A DNA stretch of 64,000 nucleotides, from assembly GCA_030144725.1 (NCBI GenBank), contig JASKMD010000007.1:6384013-6448012 (forward strand), in the 5' to 3' direction. Source of the stretch: Haematococcus lacustris (lineage: Eukaryota; Chlorophyta; Chlorophyceae; Chlamydomonadales; Haematococcaceae). Position 1 is the stretch's first letter. Every line of letters starts with the position of its first letter. Below the pieces are notes generated by a model, which saw only the letters and a list, made by a program, of their open reading frames with translations, searched no databases and had not been told where the DNA came from. This document shows, piece after piece, positions 1-10,900 of the stretch. A program made the translations under genes and the position numbers.

Positions 1-968
1 GGCTTCACAAGCCGCTTTCAACTGGCTGTCCACAACACTGGCTGGCCCAATGACATGCAGCTTGTACTCTGGGGCACGAGTGAGGCTACCCTTAAGGCGC
101 AAGGCTTCATGACGCAATCGCCATGCCACCTCCATCCCATCCTCCCCCTGGTGCACACCCACAGCTACCCATGCATAGAACTCCCTGGTGACGTTGGGGC
201 ACGTGCACTTGCAACAGAGCACGCATTTGCCCTGGTTGGGGTGCTTGAACCTTGGCATGACTTCCTGCAGCCGAATAGGATGGCACATGGTGGTAGTGAG
301 AGGACATGAGGTTAGGAGGTTGCATACCCATGTTAGTGTTGAACGCATCGTCAGCGCCACATGAAACTTGGGCTTTAGTTTCATTTGGGTGCAAGCAGGC
401 CACTAGCTAAGTGGCATACCATTTTATTAGTTAACATGGCTGTGGCATGGCTGGGCATGCCGTGGGCTTGCTATGAAGCTGTCACTCACACCTCACTTGC
501 ATGTTGCAGCGACCTTACCTATTGTGTAAATGTGTTTGCTACTGACACATGCGTGTGCCAACGGTCGCGGATGGAGTCCTGGCTAGTGCCTGGCGCCAGT
601 CAGAAAAACACCGAAATCTGGTCAGTCAAGGCATGGGGCATGTCGCGTTTATTGGTATCACGCCACGTACCTGAGCAAACTAGGACTATAGATGCACCTC
701 CGGCTCCTGTTGCGCTCGACTGGACAGTCACGTGATTGTGCAACGCGTCCCTGGAACAATTTGTGCGATGCCCAGTGATAGAGACCACTACTATAGGCTC
801 ATCCGCGGGGGAACATGTTCGCCCACCACCATCACGGCCGTACTAGAGGCCAGCGACACAGACACGGCTTGAGCTATAGAGCGGGCTGGTGCAAACGCGA
901 TGTCCTGAGGTGGCCTGTGTGACCCAAACTGACCCATGCGAACATTTTATCAGGCGTGTCACAGCTGA
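1..968 (+). mobile_element. Right arm of a long-TIR DNA transposon (copy 1, cut by window edge)
   Basis: This stretch is nearly identical, base for base with scattered substitutions, to 51892-52858, the right arm of a complete element. The homology stops sharply after GGCGTGTCACAGCTGA, which is the terminal inverted repeat tip of the full copy. The left part of this copy lies outside the window. The minus strand carries a short Cys-containing reading frame that matches the longer one in the full copy, but it is not intact here. The superfamily is not assigned; arms hundreds of bases long are reminiscent of Mutator-like elements. Confidence 0.75.
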
Positions 969-1745
969 GCGATAGTGACATGTGTATCATGCCATGAGCC
1001 AAACAAACAAACAATGCGATTGCCCCTTACAAAGGGGATGTGTGTGCGCTGGAGTGTGCATAGGGTAGGGCTCTAGCGAATAGGTTAGGGACACAGTCCC
1101 GACTCCTAGGTTAGGGACACACACCGGTCTCTCACTGCTGTGGAGAAGTGTAGGGGCTCCACAAGAGGATAGGGATACAGCATGGTTGATGTATCCATTC
1201 AGATATATCTACTGTCATACAGGTAGTTGTATGGCAGAGCTGGCTCGCACCTCGCAGCTTGATTCAACTTCTCATTGATGTCCCCAGATGCCTCATCTTA
1301 ACATCCGCTGATCGCCTTCAATACATTTGTAGAGCGGTGATATGTCCCCTAGCTAGCTCTCATTATCTGATGGGGAGGAGGGGTTATCGTCAAGGCAGGC
1401 AGGGACAACGGATCAGCCACCAGGCTGTGTTCGTGTTGAGCATGACCTGCATGGTGTGCATGACCTGCATGAGCACAAGGCTGTCTTGTCAGCTCTGCCC
1501 GCCGTACCCATGCTCTGAGTACCCGTACCTTCCATGCAATTGGCCGCATGCTCGCTTGGTGAGATACAACAGTAGCAGCTGTGGCACAGTAGTATGTGCC
1601 ATGATTGAGCTGTGTTGGCTGCTCTGCTGTGCTGTTACTCACTGGGAAACACAAATCTATCCGATGCCTGCCTCCTGGAGGTGCGAGAATGATGTGGCGG
1701 AGTGACACACTGGTATGAGTACGTATGAGCCGGTAGCTGAGCCTA
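969..1745. other. Repeat-derived spacer without a supported gene
   Basis: No convincing exon is visible. The stretch holds several TTAGGGACACA-like units (about 1060-1120) and a dispersed repeat at 1131-1245. The ORFs over it have no recognisable domain and overlap on both strands. Confidence 0.5.
1131..1245 (+). repeat. Dispersed repeat R2, copy 1
   Basis: The block starts with CTGTGGAGAAGTGTAG and ends with TTGTATGGCAGAGCTG. It recurs in the same orientation at 11872-11967 with small indels, so it is a dispersed family rather than local duplication. Its nature is unknown. Confidence 0.7.
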
Positions 1746-2332
1746 GTGGCGCAATGCCTTCGCAGGAGGGGGAAAATTCCCGCCAAGCAAAAGCCCCTAG
1801 TGAATGAGCACCGCACCAGCCGGGTCAGCTCAGCAGTAAACGGCCAGCAGCCCTGTGAGAGCCGGCTGAGCAAGCGCAGGGCCACCAGGCCTGCAGACTG
1901 GAAGACCACAGCAGGGCAAGTGGAACAGCCCTTGCTGCATCCAGCCTGGAGCCAGCAGCGTGGCCAGCCAGTGCGGGGCCTGATGTGGTGCCCGGTAGCG
2001 GCCCCACACAAGCCCCCACAGGCCTCGTGCAGCAGCCAGGTGCCTCAGAGCCTGGGCCCAGCACTCCCCTGCAAGCCAAGCGCAGCAAGGGCAAGGCTGC
2101 TGAAGCCAAACCAGCACCACAGCCAGGCAGGTGGGGAGATCAGGACTGCAACGCAGCATTACACATGCAGCGCATAGGGGAGAGCAGGTGGCGCCCACTA
2201 CTGGCCAGAGCCGGTGAAGCTGCCAGCCAAGGGCAAGGAATACCCTGAGCTGAGGTACAAGCGGCTGCGAGACAAGCCACCCAAGGCCCAGCAGCAGCAG
2301 CAGCAGCAGCAGCAACCTGCTGGGGCACAGTA
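1746..2332 (+). pseudogene. TnpB/Fanzor-like nuclease C-terminal fragment (relic A)
   Basis: One frame carries NEHRTS (Glu codon 1806-1808), matching the RuvC-II region of TnpB/Fanzor proteins (Glu followed by a TS or TT motif). A different frame (from 1985) carries a degenerate D-x-D-C-N-A-A motif near 2140-2160, matching the RuvC-III signature, followed by QRIGESRWRP and a poly-Gln tail. The two halves are in different frames, so the copy is broken. The sequence between about 1970 and 2330 is clearly homologous to 47970-48460. Family assignment is inference from motifs; the Cys ligands of the zinc ribbon are mostly missing. Confidence 0.5.
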
Positions 2333-3320
2333 ATGTGGTGCCCCCTATCTTGAGCTGTCACCAGCTTACGATTAATGCATGCAGGTCATGCCAACTCTAC
2401 ATCATAGCCCTCTAGGTCAGGCATTGGTGTAGGTGGTAGGCAACCATGCCCATGTGTATGCCATGTGCATGCCATGTGCATGGGAACTCCACACAGACGA
2501 AAACACCGTTTTGTAGTGGTCCATGCTCAGTGATCCACGGCAATGAAGGCTCTAGGTTGAAGGTCAAGATGCTGGTACTGACCTGGCCTGGATGTGAATC
2601 ACTCCGTAGAATGAAGCCATGAAAAAACAAGGTGTAACCCGGCTGCGCGTCTGTCTTGCCATACTGGGGTCGTCTACCTGCTGCTTCAGGGACACTTTAG
2701 CAGATGCTTTGATGATTGGTTCACCTCACCTAGCTGACAGTCCGCTGCAGGAAGTCTCGAAATTACGAAGGAAGGGTAGCGAAGCAACCTACCGGCTGGA
2801 TGTTAATGGTTTCACTAGCCGGTCGAACCTTGCATGTCCAATGTCTGGTGCAACTGCGTAGTCTTGCACAGAAATAACATGGGCCTTACTGCTTCATGCC
2901 AGCATGCAAAAGCACTGTAGCAGAAGCAATGCAGGGTAGCACGTTATCATTGACCGCGCAGGCATCAATGTCAGGATCTGAAGCAGACAAGCCCTCGCTG
3001 CCATCTTCACCAAAACCCAGCCTCCACAAACCTGTCCACCAATAACATGCAGGCAGCTGAAGTCAAGCACTTTGGATGCGCAGTGCACCTGCCGCACTAA
3101 TCCTGGCGTCATCTCTCTATTTATCTGTGTGTAAGGCACATGTGTTGAGGGGGCTGGCTCTATTGCAGCTGCAGCAGCAGCCAGGTTCCTCTTTCAGCAG
3201 CCAGCTGCAGGGATCAAACAATGCCCTGTGCTTGCTGCTTGGTATGGCGTCGTTGTTGTTGTTGTGCAGCAGCTGCTGCTGCTGCTGCTGCTCCTCTCAG
3301 TGTGGCTGCTCAGTCGCTTG
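2333..3320. other. Spacer downstream of the minus-strand NTMT1-like gene
   Basis: No supported gene. The stretch probably includes the 3' UTR of the gene ending at 3321. Short ORFs on both strands lack domains, and CAG/CTG-rich simple sequence is present at 3235-3295. Confidence 0.5.
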
Positions 3321-6300
3321 TCACTTGGGCTTCAAGCAGTACATGCGGACTTCATACAGCTCCTTAGGAAAGTTGCGTTGCTTCACATTGTAGAGCAGCT
3401 GCATCCCCGCCCGGTCGAAGAGGTCCATCCTGCATGCAGCACATGAGTGATGAGGTGGGGTTGCCCTGGGACACTGCACTGCACCACAGCCTGACTGTGG
3501 CTACACCTTGATCAACCCATCCAGCCTGTCAGAGTGGACGCACGGGCTGTTGGTTACTCCATCTGAATCTACAGTGGCTGGTCCCCATCCCCATCCCCAT
3601 CCCCATCCCCATCCCCATCCCCATCCCCATCCCCATCCCCATCCCCATCCCCATCCCCATCCCCATCCCCATCCCCATCCCCATCCCCATCCCCATCCCC
3701 ATCTCCATCCCCATCACATTGCACCCTGAAGTGCATAGACCAGGCACTGTGTACTGTGGTGTGTAGTGGTGCCTCAGCCTCCGTCTCATGACCACACATG
3801 GCCGCATGGCTGATGCAGCTGAGGGGCAGCTGGCAGCGCTGGACCTGGCAGGGGCTGCTGGCAGCGGGGCCTGTGCTTTGCACTCTAGTGTAGCTGGGGC
3901 ATGTGTCGTTGCGTGCAAGCTGCTGGTGACGGGGCTGTGTGTAGTGCACCTACATGTACGCGTTGCTGCGAGTCAGGCTGCTGTCCTCCTTGTCAACGAT
4001 GAAGCCCTGCAGGGAGGGGTAGGTGGGTCACAGTCGATGAGGGGCACCCAGCACCTGCTTCCTAGTGTACCCAGTGCAGTGCGGTGCGGTGCGGTGGGGT
4101 GGGGTGCGGTGCGGTGCGGTGCGGTGCGGTGCGGTGCGGTGCGGTGCGGTGCGGTGCGGTGCGGTGCGGTGCGGTGCGGTGCGGTGCAGTAATGTAATGC
4201 GGTGCAGTAATGTAATGCGGTGCAGTGCAGTGCAGTGCAGTGCAGTGCAGTGCAGTGCAGTGCAGTGCAGTGCAGTGCAGTGCAGTGCAGTGCAGTGCAG
4301 TGCAGTGCAGTGCAGTGCAGTGCAGTGCAGTGCAGTGCAGTGCAGTGCAGTGCAGTGCAGTGCAGTGCAGTGCAGTGCAGCGCCAGTGCCAGTGCCACCC
4401 AGAGCAGGCAGTACCTTAGGGATAGGGTGGACACTGTGAGTGCATGCCAGGGTATGCAGCAGGAACATCCTGTGGTGTGTCAGTGGTGATGTTGGCGTGG
4501 TGTGGTGGTGGTGGTAGTGGTGGTGGTGATAATGGGTGTGTGGTGGGGAGGTTCTGCAGAAGTGCATGGTGAGCATAAACTGTGCTCTCAGCGATTGGTC
4601 CAACACCCTGCATGGAGGTCCACCCAGCCAGGGGCGACCCAGGTACCTGTGGCCCAAACAGGCAGAGGTTAAGCGAAGCAGAGGTGCCCCACAGCAGGAT
4701 CCATCCACAAGGCAGTGTGCAGTGTGCTACTGACAGCGCACTGGCGGTTGCCTAGCAGGCCCTTGGCAAGCGCACCTTCTTGCAGATGTTCTCCTTGACA
4801 AAGATGAGACCGCCAGGTTGAAGGCCTTGTCGGCAGCGGGCAAACAGCAGGAGCACATCCGCTGCACCCAGTGTCGAAACAAGCCAAGTCTATGCCAGGC
4901 TTAGAAGCCAAGGCCAGGCTTAGAAGCCCAGCCCAGTGTTAGAAGCAGCCGAGCCGAGCCGAGCCTGTGAGCCTTGGGCCACTGTGTGAATCCCTAGACA
5001 GGCTCCATGCTAATGTGCATTGCACGCATTGACAATGCCGGAGAGGGAGGTGCGGGGCATTGGCTGTGAGACAAGCCCCCTCCATGACAAACAAATGCCC
5101 GCAACTCCCTGCAAGCACCTTCTTCGCCCTGGAGGGCACTCCTTGTAGATGTGCTTGCAGTCATTTCTGGCTGTACCGCCTGGCTGTACTGCTGGCCCCT
5201 GCTGCCCCTTGACTTAAGCCTGCTGCTTCCTGCTCGCGGTCATTTCTGGCTGTACGGCCTGACCCCTCCCATGGCCAGCCTGGCTGCTGCTGCTGCTTGC
5301 CTGTCCCATGTGAGCAGCCACCCACCGTCAGTGAGGTACAGCAGGCACCACTGGACCCACACCACCGTGTACCTGGACACCCACACCAGCAGCAGCCAGG
5401 CGCTACGCAAACCCTCAACATGGCTGCAGGGCTGACACAGCACATGTCTGATGAAACGCAGCCCTGCGCCTGATACGCATTGCCCTGGCCTGGCCATGGT
5501 GACCAGGACGATCTCATGCAGGGGTGACCAGGCAGTAGACCAGGCGAGACCAGGCGGCTCACATGCAGGGAGGCTCACATGCACAGCCAGGCTGGGCTCA
5601 GCGGTAGCCTGGTTTGTGTAGTGTGCAGCGGCAGCATAGCAGATCAGGACCAGGGGTGCAGCTGTGCCGGGGAGTGTTGAGGAGGGTGAAGCAGTGTGAT
5701 GTGTGATGCAGTGTTACCAAAACATTGTAAGGAGGAGGGTGGAAGCGAAGAGGGTGTGATGTGTGATGCCACCACGCCACCACGCCAGCTGGAAACTAGG
5801 GAGAGGGAGTGAGGGAGTCAGGGACAGCCACATCCAAGCGGCAATCTGGTGTGTTTTGTTGTTCAGAGAAATGCAATACACAGGCAAATGATGACATGCA
5901 GGTGGGTTAGGGATAGGGTTAGGGTTAGGGTAGCCCTGACCCTGAACACTACACAGGCAAACGACAACATGCAGGTGGTGCAGGTCACATCAGCTAAGTA
6001 CCAACAGCTCGTAGCCGTACTGTGATCCCACCACCCAACCAAATAAGCAGCCAGCAGTGGGAAGGGACATCACCCACACGTCCACCTGAGCCCACCAGGC
6101 CTGTCCAGCTCTCCCCCTCCTCCCACTCCCCGAGCCCCACCCAACGCACCTCTGCGGTGCAAAGGTGTGCTCCTGAAGTCCCGCTAGGTAGAAGTTGACG
6201 GCTGCGTGCCCAGGCGGGCTGCTCAACTTCCTGTTGTTCTTCAAGCTCTTCTCTATACAGGCAGGCAAGCAGACCAACGGCCAGTCAGTCAGTGCGTGGC

Positions 6301-7828
6301 AGGCCCTGATCTGCCATCACACTCAGCCTCACCCCGTGGCCCCTGCCACTTGCCCTGTGCAGCCTGTTAAGCGCTCAAATGCCACTTTGAACTGATGCCT
6401 GGCCAATGGCCACTGTGGGCGAGAGGTTTGAAGGTTTGCCAAGAGGGGAAACACCTCCCTGCCACCTGGCCGACTCCTTGGTCTAACCCCTGGCCCACAC
6501 CCTGGCATGCCTACCCCTTTGCCATACATTTGATCTTTGGTATCCTGGCCTGGGCCCTGACCTGCAGCGTCCAACAAGTGCTTGGAGGGCTCCAGAAGGT
6601 CCACCTCCGTGAACAGCGGCAGCAGCAGCTCCTTGGTCACCCGCCCCACCCCCGCACCGCAATCTGAACGCGGCAGCAGCAGTAGCAATCCAGGACAAAC
6701 ACATGCTCATGCTCACACGCGGTGCCCGCAAGCTGTGCATCAGCACTGGTAGGCTGCCACACTGCAGTTCTGCACACGCCTTACCCACTTGCACTCCCTG
6801 TCTGGTGCTGAGGGTGTCAGCCAAACATGCCAAGGCGGGTGAGCTGCCAAGGGGTCGTCAAGGCTGTGTGGCCTACTGTAGTCTGCGGTCCTAAACAGGC
6901 CTCTGCTCCTGAACAGGCCTCTCCAGCAGCAGGCGCCAGGCCGCAGCACGGACCCTGTTCAGCTACGCAACTGTGGCCCCGACAAACTGACCAGCAACCC
7001 CCCAGGGGGTCAGGCAGCAGTGCCCAGGGTAGGCACCTCCACCTCCGGCCTTTTATGAAAGTCTCTTAGAATGTGTGAAGGTTTCTTAAGAGGTGTGAAT
7101 GGAAGATCTTGAAGCTGTCTTGAATGGCTGGGATTAGTGTGGAACAGATTGAGCCTGAGCTGAGCTGAGCTGAGCTGAGCTGGCCTGACATAGCCCAGGG
7201 GTTTCAGACGACCCTGGCTGGCTGGGACAGCAGTCACAGGCTGCTCACCTAGAGCCACCAGCTTGCGTGTCCCTTTAGCTGCTTCTGCTATGTGGGCCTT
7301 TAGGGCCTGCACAGCAGTCGCACTGAGTAGATTAGTTAACGCGCCCATGCCAGCGCACACACGTGCAACTGTTATGTCACATCTGCGTCACGTCAGTCAC
7401 ACCTAAAGCCAGCCGAGGTAACAGCAGTCACGCCGCCACAGTCATGTGATGCAAGTGAGCAGGGGCTTGTAGAGCACAGGTGTTCTGTGTCGCACCTTGT
7501 CGAGCAGCTGCCGGCTGTCAGCCACATCTAGGTCAGACACGTAGCCAAAACCACCCAGCACCCCATTGTATGAGGCTTCCTGCTGATCCCAGTAGCCAAC
7601 TGCCTTACGGTACCAAGAACTGTGGGAGCCGTCGGCGTCACGCTGCTGCTCCCACAATTGCTCAGGGTTCTGGATTGCCTGGATGGGCGATACATGATAT
7701 TATGTGCAAGAGAGAGTTGCAGCGTAACTTCTCTGACACCCGTGCGCATTCACATGCTCCTCATCTACACTGCAACCGCGCAACCCGGCTCGCACCTCTC
7801 CGTCGTCCGTCTCTCCAGGCTGCTCCAT
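3321..7828 (-). CDS. NTMT1-like: Alpha N-terminal protein methyltransferase 1-like, paralog a
   Basis: The family is SAM-dependent and methylates the alpha-amino group of proteins starting Xaa-Pro-Lys after Met removal. Nine exons join in phase: 7828-7796, 7678-7496, 7306-7249, 6663-6562, 6252-6150, 5372-5326, 4861-4776, 4006-3954 and 3429-3321, giving 257 aa (human NTMT1 has 223). In order I see WYRKAVGYW and NGVLGGFGYVSDLD (substrate and SAM N-lobe), DCGAGVGR at residues 92-99 (SAM motif I), NFYLAGLQ, VVWVQWCLLYLTD (the WIQWVIGHLTD region), GGLIFVKEN, DKEDSSLTRS and FPKELYEVRMYCLKPK with stop. The start ATG at 7828 begins MEQPGETDDGE; an in-frame ATG near 7900 is an alternative. Introns hold long simple repeats. 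A divergent paralog starts 137 bp away. The assignment is firm. Confidence 0.9.
3586..3716. repeat. (CCCCAT)n hexanucleotide array
   Basis: About 22 near-perfect units lie within an intron of the minus-strand NTMT1-like gene. Reading frames through it (His-Pro or Met-Gly repeats) are artefacts. Confidence 0.95.
4078..4380. repeat. (GTGCG)n passing into (GTGCA)n pentanucleotide array
   Basis: About 300 bp of 5-bp units lie in the intron between exons 7 and 8 of the minus-strand NTMT1-like gene. The unit changes from GTGCG to GTGCA near 4190-4225 by one base, showing array turnover. Because the unit is 5 bp, all frames stay open and generate spurious ORFs. Confidence 0.95.
5189..5412. repeat. 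Near-identical inverted tract shared by the two NTMT1 paralogs (left copy)
   Basis: This segment and the reverse complement of 10113-10335 differ at only a few bases, although it is mostly intron. It contains the 47-bp exon encoding VVWVQWCLLYLTD in both paralogs. Exons elsewhere in the two genes are clearly diverged, so a recent conversion event is the simplest reading. Confidence 0.8.
5906..5936 (+). repeat. Interstitial TTAGGG-like telomeric repeat
   Basis: Four imperfect to perfect GTTAGG units in a row lie inside an intron of the minus-strand NTMT1-like gene. The array is too short to be a functional telomere and may be a scar of double-strand break repair. Confidence 0.55.
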
Positions 7829-7965
7829 GCCGGTGCGCTTGCGCGCCGCACACAGTCTCCGGAAGGTAAGTGTGAAGCTTGACTTTCGACCTGCGATCAC
7901 GGGTCTTAGGATTGGTTGTGCTTTACACCTTTCAAGCCGAAGCTAGTTCCTGCATCGCAGATCGC
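7829..7965. promoter_or_regulatory. Candidate bidirectional promoter between the NTMT1 paralogs
   Basis: Only 137 bp separate the predicted ATG at 7828 (minus) from that at 7966 (plus). Both transcripts must start inside or beyond this interval, so the 5' UTRs are very short or overlap. No TATA box is evident. This is inference from gene spacing. Confidence 0.45.
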
Positions 7966-10900
7966 ATGCCGCCCTTTGACATGTTGACAGCTGCTGCTCT
8001 TCTAAGTCTAGTCAGCTTAATTACAGCGACGGATGAGTCAGGCTTCATTCACAACGATGGGGAGTACCATCAGGTCAACTGAGGTTGCAAACACTGCTCA
8101 ATGCCAAACACCGCATGCTGGCAAAGGGGGTATACTATTTAAATGGGTTCAGAGCTTCACATCTTCTGATGAGGCGTGGCAGAAGCTGTTGAAGGAGCCT
8201 GGCGCAAGCAGCTGGTATGCTCACTCCACAAACTTCTGGGCTCAGCAGGTGAGACCAACGCCGCCACTATCCCTGTGATGTGGAAGGTGAGAAGGGTTTG
8301 AGCCTGCATCAGGTACTTGAACCAGAGGCTGTGATTTCTGTGACAGTGCTGTGTGGGATGGGATGGGGAGTGGCAGGAGCTTGACGGCCCCTTCTGTGAC
8401 CGTGCAGGATCCAAGCTACTCTGGAGTGCTACTAGGTAAGGACCCCTGATAGCATAGAATGCTACATCGCTACATTGCCCTATGCACTACTGCCAGGTGT
8501 CTGCATGGGGCACATGGCTCGTGGGGCGCTTTCATGACAGGCATGGAGCGACTGCATGACATCGACATCCACGACAGCCGGCAGTTTTTGCTCAGCATGT
8601 GGCAGCGCCTGGGCCGCCCTAGCAGCCAGCTGCAGGCGGGGAACCACCTGGTGGCTTTGGGTGAGTCTGGCTGCCTGTGTCACACCTGCCGGGCTGACTG
8701 TCTTGACCAAACTGACTCCATGTGGTGCCCAGGGCGAGATTATCACATGCACAGGGCCAGAGGGCAGCTTGCTTGCTAGAGTGCATGTGTGCGCCCTGGG
8801 TCGCTGCTGCTGCGTTCAGATTGTGGTGCGGGGGTGGGGCGGGTGACCAAGGAGCTGCTGCTGCCGCTGTTCACGGAGGTGGACCTGCTGGAGCCAGTAG
8901 CCAGCCTGCTGAGCAAGGTGCTGGGGCTGAGGGGAGGTCAGGGTGCCCAGGGCCAGATGGAAGCCCCTGAGGGGTAGGTCAGGTTGTGGGACCCTGGGTG
9001 TGACCCTGGGTTGCATGGGAGTGTCACTCTTCCTGCACATGCCCTGCTGATCCTCAGTGAGGTGATCCTCTCCACACACAGGTCAGGGTGCCCAGGGCCA
9101 GGAGCCAGGCACTCAGCCGACAGTAGCTAAGCAACACATGGATATCTGTCCCATTACAAACAACCCATGCTGTGTATTCTCGTTACTTACAGGTAGCTCT
9201 CATGACTCATGAGTAACATGAGTAGCAAGGCAAGAGTCGGCTTTAAACTATTGCATGCAGCACTGTCCTAACCATTTAAAGCCATGGCTGGTCCTGCAGC
9301 ATCCAGCTACCTTCCTGTACGTTGGTGTGGCGTGCTGGCTGGGAGTCTCATTAGGAAGGTGGTGCAAAGCAGTAGAGGAGGGCAGGAATGGGAAGGGCTG
9401 CAGCACCTGGCTAGGGTGATGTGCAGGGCAGCACCCTACAACCCCGTAACATGCGTACCACTGGCACTGCCTGTGGCCCGCAGTGCCCACCAGGATTTGA
9501 TCCCTGCACCTGCCGCTGCCGCGCTGCTGTTCCCTGCAAAACAGGCCCGGGAGGAGCTGGGGCTGCCGGGCCAGCAACACAGGGCCAGCCGGTTCTACCA
9601 GCACGGCCTGCAAGGCTGGCTGCCTGAGCCAGGCAGGTGGGCCCGCCTCAAGCCAAGGAGCACCAGCCAGGGGCCAGCCACTCCCCGAGGGCATCTCAGC
9701 CTTGCACACAGCATCATCACCCGCACACTCAGTATCATTCATGGCCGCAGCGCCTTCATGTTGCCTCCTGCCTGCTGTGGTGCAGTGCTTTCAACAACAG
9801 CAGGTCTCAATCACACACTATGTCTTGGCTTCGCTGTGTTCCCAGCACCCCTCCTCCCTTCCCCTGGCTGTGGATTAAGAGCCCTTACACCACCCAACAC
9901 GACAGGTCCTGTCCTGGATGGGGGTCCTGCACTCTCTCTCTCCCTCTTCCTGGCTTGAGTTTTTTGTGGCGGTCAGCCATAGCAGTACTCATAACCTTGC
10001 TTACCACATATCGCACTGCTGCCACGCGCCAGGCTGCTGCTGGTGTGGGTGTCTAGGTACACCCAACCCTAATCTCAACCCAAACCTTAACCCCCTGCAA
10101 CCATGGTGGGGTTGTGCGTAGCGCCTGGCTGCTGCTGGTGTGGGTGTGCAGGTACACGGTGGTGTGGGTCCAGTGGTGCCTGCTGTACCTCACTGACGGT
10201 GGGTGGCTGCTCACATGGGACAGGCAAGCAGCAGCAGCAGCCAGGCTGGCCATGGGAGGGGTCAGGCCGTACAGCCAGAAATGACCGCGGGCAGGGAGCA
10301 GCAGGCTCAAGTCAAGGGGCAGCATGGGCCAGCAGCCAAGCGCGCACAGCAGTTGGCGTGGTGCCAAGGGTGCAGCAACACTAGATGAGACCGGCGCTGC
10401 ACATGAGGGCGGGTGCATTCACCTTGAGCGCTAGCTGTGCGTTCGAAGCACAAACACCCTGGCAGTGACGGGTGCACCTGACTCGTCCACTGTGAGCACT
10501 TCAGCAGCTTGAGGCATGGCACTCTGGCATGGCTGGGACAGTGCTGGCAGCCCTGCTTTTTGTGTGTGCTCTTTCTTTAAGGCTGCTGCCAGGTTAGGAC
10601 GCTGCTGGCAGCCTCATTTCAAAGTACAGCAACTTGGGTTTCCCGTGAGAGTCATGGAGTGACGATCATCCCGCATATGTGCTAGGAGGTGCACATGCAG
10701 CACACCCATGCGCACCCATGCAGAGGACCTGCATGACACCTTGAAGGCCTTGGGGAGCGGGCTTACTCACGAAGGTGTGATGTTTGTGAAGGAGAATGTG
10801 GCTGACACCGGCTTCGTGGTGAACGAGCAGGATCACAGCTTCACCCGTTCCCAGGCATTGTTTGAGGCCGCCTTCCAAATGGCGAACTACCAGGTGTGAG

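Noticed and set aside
1349..2011. A 220-codon minus-strand ORF
   Set aside because: It overlaps the plus-strand TnpB/Fanzor-like relic and has no domain; likely a shadow in GC-rich DNA.
3508..3729. Open frames encoding His-Pro or Met-Gly repeats
   Set aside because: They are translations of the (CCCCAT)n array inside an intron; no flanking coding sequence.
3973..4708. Long minus- and plus-strand ORFs over 4078-4380
   Set aside because: Five-base arrays keep all frames open; the real coding content here is two short NTMT1 exons on the minus strand.
8722..8977. Extra exon between 8709 and 8819 in paralog b
   Set aside because: Direct joining of 8660 to 8820 gives the conserved VALDCGAGVGR motif, so the sequence between is intron.
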